Positions 30,115 to 31,704 of a stretch of 31,704 nucleotides of DNA are shown piece by piece. How positions within the stretch are numbered: position 1 is the first letter of the stretch; the number at the start of each line of letters is the position of its first letter. Location: contig MU069561.1 in assembly GCA_002284615.2 (NCBI GenBank), positions 188,145 to 219,848 on the forward strand, given 5' to 3'. Both the position numbers and the translations under genes were made by a program. A model generated the notes under the pieces. It saw only the letters and a program-made list of their open reading frames with translations, searched no databases and had not been told where the DNA came from. Source of the DNA: Dunaliella salina (lineage: Eukaryota > Chlorophyta > Chlorophyceae > Chlamydomonadales > Dunaliellaceae).

Positions 30115-30489
30115 TCAGTCCTTCCAATAATCTGCTTCGCCCCTGGCCTTTAACTGACGTATCACACACAGAGCTTCCTCATGCGCCGCCCACCCTGTCT
30201 GCCCCGTAGCTGAGTTTTCCTGCCATGCTGCTGCTGCTGCTGCTGCTGCTGCATTAATGCTTCCTGGTGCCCCAGCTGTGTTCCCTGTGCTTCTTCTTGC
30301 TGCAGAGCCCTCCAACTTACTTGCACTTCCTCCTGCTGGACTGCCTGTGCCTGCATCTTCTGCAGCTGTGTTTGCTGCTGGTGTGCCCTGTACCGATGCA
30401 CTTTCCCTTGCCTGAGCACCCCTTTGTGTTGCAGGGGCACTTGAACCATGAACCCATATACTCCGTAGCATTTTCAATAATGCAAACAT
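30115..30489 (-). CDS. Low-complexity frame inside the TIR element
   Basis: A 124-codon frame rich in Ala, Ser, Gly and Gln, with a run of alanines from the CTG tract (30226-30252), ending EEALCVIRQLKARGEADYWKD. Its last 25 residues look more protein-like than the rest. A neighbouring frame over the same DNA gives polyglutamine, so repeat composition may explain both. At best it is a remnant of an element-encoded protein. Confidence 0.2.
   Translation of the reverse strand: MFALLKMLRSIWVHGSSAPATQRGAQARESASVQGTPAANTAAEDAGTGSPAGGSASKLEGSAARRSTGNTAGAPGSINAAAAAAAAAWQENSATGQTGWAAHEEALCVIRQLKARGEADYWKD
30226..30252. repeat. (CTG)9 trinucleotide repeat
   Basis: Nine CTG units inside the TIR element. 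Confidence 0.93.
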
Positions 30490-30682
30490 TAATAAAAAAA
30501 GATCTGCTTGCCTTTGGAAGCAATTCGAATCTTAGCCTCTTGATGTTCTGTCAAAGGGTCACTCTCTGAGGCATTTGTACTTAACTTTGCCGTATTAGAC
30601 GCTTATACGGATATGGATACGGAGCCTCCCCAAACATTGTATGCTGTCTTACGCCTCTCATGGAATTGGCCAACCCTTATTA

Positions 30683-30958
30683 TGGCAAGGGGGGAAGCCA
30701 ATGTGGTTTTCGGGCGGAAACGTGCGCGATTTTTGATTTTTGTTTGGAAATGGAAATGGAACCTTTGCCTGCGAGGCCACCTCCTCTCCATTTGACACGC
30801 TGCAGTGACACATCAATGACCTTGGTATTCTGCATGCCCGGGCCTGAGGGATTGGATGGGCCCTTTATTTGCATTGACGGATGGGCCCTTTATTTGCATT
30901 GACCATATACAGAGCGCACATTTTCGCCCGAAAACCACATTGGCACCCCGCCTTGCCA
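30683..30958. mobile_element. MITE with about 46-bp terminal inverted repeats, TA flanks
   Basis: The left arm begins TGGCAAGGGGGG and includes CCAATGTGGTTTTCGGGCG and CGTGCGCG. The right arm (30913-30958) is its near-perfect complement, containing CGCCCGAAAACCACATTGG and ending CCTTGCCA. TA lies on both sides (30681-30682 and 30959-30960), as in Tc1/mariner-type insertions, although a 2-bp duplication is weak evidence. The element starts 5 bp after the end of the element at 29620-30677. The interior has no coding capacity but holds a 25-bp tandem duplication. Confidence 0.75.
30854..30903. repeat. 25-bp perfect tandem duplication
   Basis: GGATGGGCCCTTTATTTGCA and then TTGAC occurs twice in a row, at 30854-30878 and 30879-30903, inside the MITE. 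Confidence 0.93.
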
Positions 30959-30960
30959 TA

Positions 30961-31704
30961 TTCACGATGCTTCCAGAATTCGGCTTGCAATTTCTTTCAA
31001 TGATGATTGGACTTTCAAGGAATGGCCTGTGCAATACTCAGAGGAAGTTGCCAGGGACAGAACTGAGTATGTCTGAGCTTACCCATACAACCTTGAAAAG
31101 GCAGCTGGAGGTGTGTTCCAGTGCGCTATAATGGAATACATGTCAGCAAGACTCGCGTGAATTGGCACTTGACATGGAGCCGCTGGAAAAAATGCCTCAT
31201 TTGTCATGCTTAATGCTTTGGGCCCTCAAGAAAATGTGGGCGACCACTTCAGTGCCTCATGTGAAACCAGCCACTGTGTTCTTGAGCAATGATTACTGCA
31301 ATGATTGCAATGATTACAGAGCTATGAATACCCCTTGCACCTGACCAGTCTGAAGTGTCTTCCAAAAGTACTTTTTGAAGACCCCCTTGGGCGGGCACAC
31401 ATGTTTGCAGCCTGTCTTTGTTGAGCCTCAAAAAAGCAGCCCCATGCTGACAAAGGGCAGGGAGCCCTTCTCGACATGGGCTGCTCCGAGCAGAAGTGAG
31501 AGGAGGGCAATGGCCTATCCAGGGGGCTCTGAACCTGCCTGAGCCTTGAGGCAGGCACGAGCATGAGAAGAGGTTGGCTGAAGGCTAAGACCTAGTTTTC
31601 CCATGCCGGGTTTGGTGGCCCAGATGGGGTTACTACTTGAAACACTTGGAGCCAACCTCCACGGCCAACTGAGAAGAGGTGGCAGAGGCAGACTTGGGGT
31701 GGGG
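30961..31704. other. No supported gene
   Basis: Short frames only. The sole structure is a minor (AATGATT)n-like patch at about 31288-31316 (AATGATTACTGCAATGATTGC). Confidence 0.4.

Larger units (their letters stand above)
29620..30677. mobile_element. Terminal-inverted-repeat element, about 1.06 kb
   Basis: The left end AGGGCTGGCCAATTCC and right end GGAATTGGCCAACCCT are 16-bp inverted repeats with one mismatch. Subterminal CCGTATAATACGG-type motifs cluster at both ends (29635-29710 and 30590-30625). AGGG-type ends with dense subterminal motifs resemble hAT-like elements. A matching 8-bp duplication is not evident (TTACTCAT versus TATTATGG), perhaps because another element abuts the right end. 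It carries no recognisable transposase. Confidence 0.7.

Overview
The window looks like nuclear DNA of a eukaryote. It has short exons bounded by GT...AG introns, a split TPR gene, long (TG)n, (CA)n and (CTG)n tracts, many small inverted-repeat elements and a low density of coding sequence. The mix of roughly even base composition, polyglutamine/CTG tracts and GC-rich hairpin repeats suggests a chlorophyte alga, possibly a Dunaliella-like chlamydomonadalean. That is an inference, not something the sequence proves. Scattered single N bases (12767, 16550, 17038, 17162-17472, 26918) show this is a draft assembly, with ambiguous calls concentrated in the repeats.

Layout. 1-5100: mostly non-coding, with simple repeats, palindromes and a cluster of TAATATTAC motifs. 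5132-7439 (+): the 3' part of a tetratricopeptide-repeat (kinesin-light-chain-type) gene with one TPR per exon. 7440-9300: no supported gene. 9310-10560: degenerate array built on a TGATTCAGACC motif, including a 155-bp tandem duplication. 10825-11420: TACGGG repeats, an uninterrupted (TG)n tract of about 177 bp and an AATT-rich stretch. 11421-18110: a dense nest of one repeat family. Each unit has a roughly 70-bp GC-rich double-hairpin head, an AT-rich body and an end complementary to the head. The nest also holds a 607-bp hAT-like MITE with 8-bp target duplications and a roughly 480-bp unique segment that could contain an exon. 18280-18945: short tandem repeats. 19074-19666: a PIF/Harbinger-like inverted-repeat element flanked by TAA. 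20120-20350 and 26921-27235: two copies of the 3' end of an unrecognised coding family, with a third relative on the minus strand at 26231-26623. 24690-25115: tandem array inverted relative to the one near 18.8 kb. 27652-28425 (-): two exons of EVE-domain (THYN1-like) genes, lying in the wrong order for a single domain. 28834-28980: composite minisatellite. 29620-30960: two abutting terminal-inverted-repeat elements.

The genes do not form an obvious functional unit. The most unusual feature is the 11.4-18.1 kb nest. Its head copies carry paired, compensating base changes in both hairpins, which is what conservation of a folded structure would leave. The head also follows TT in several different contexts, as a small mobile hairpin would.
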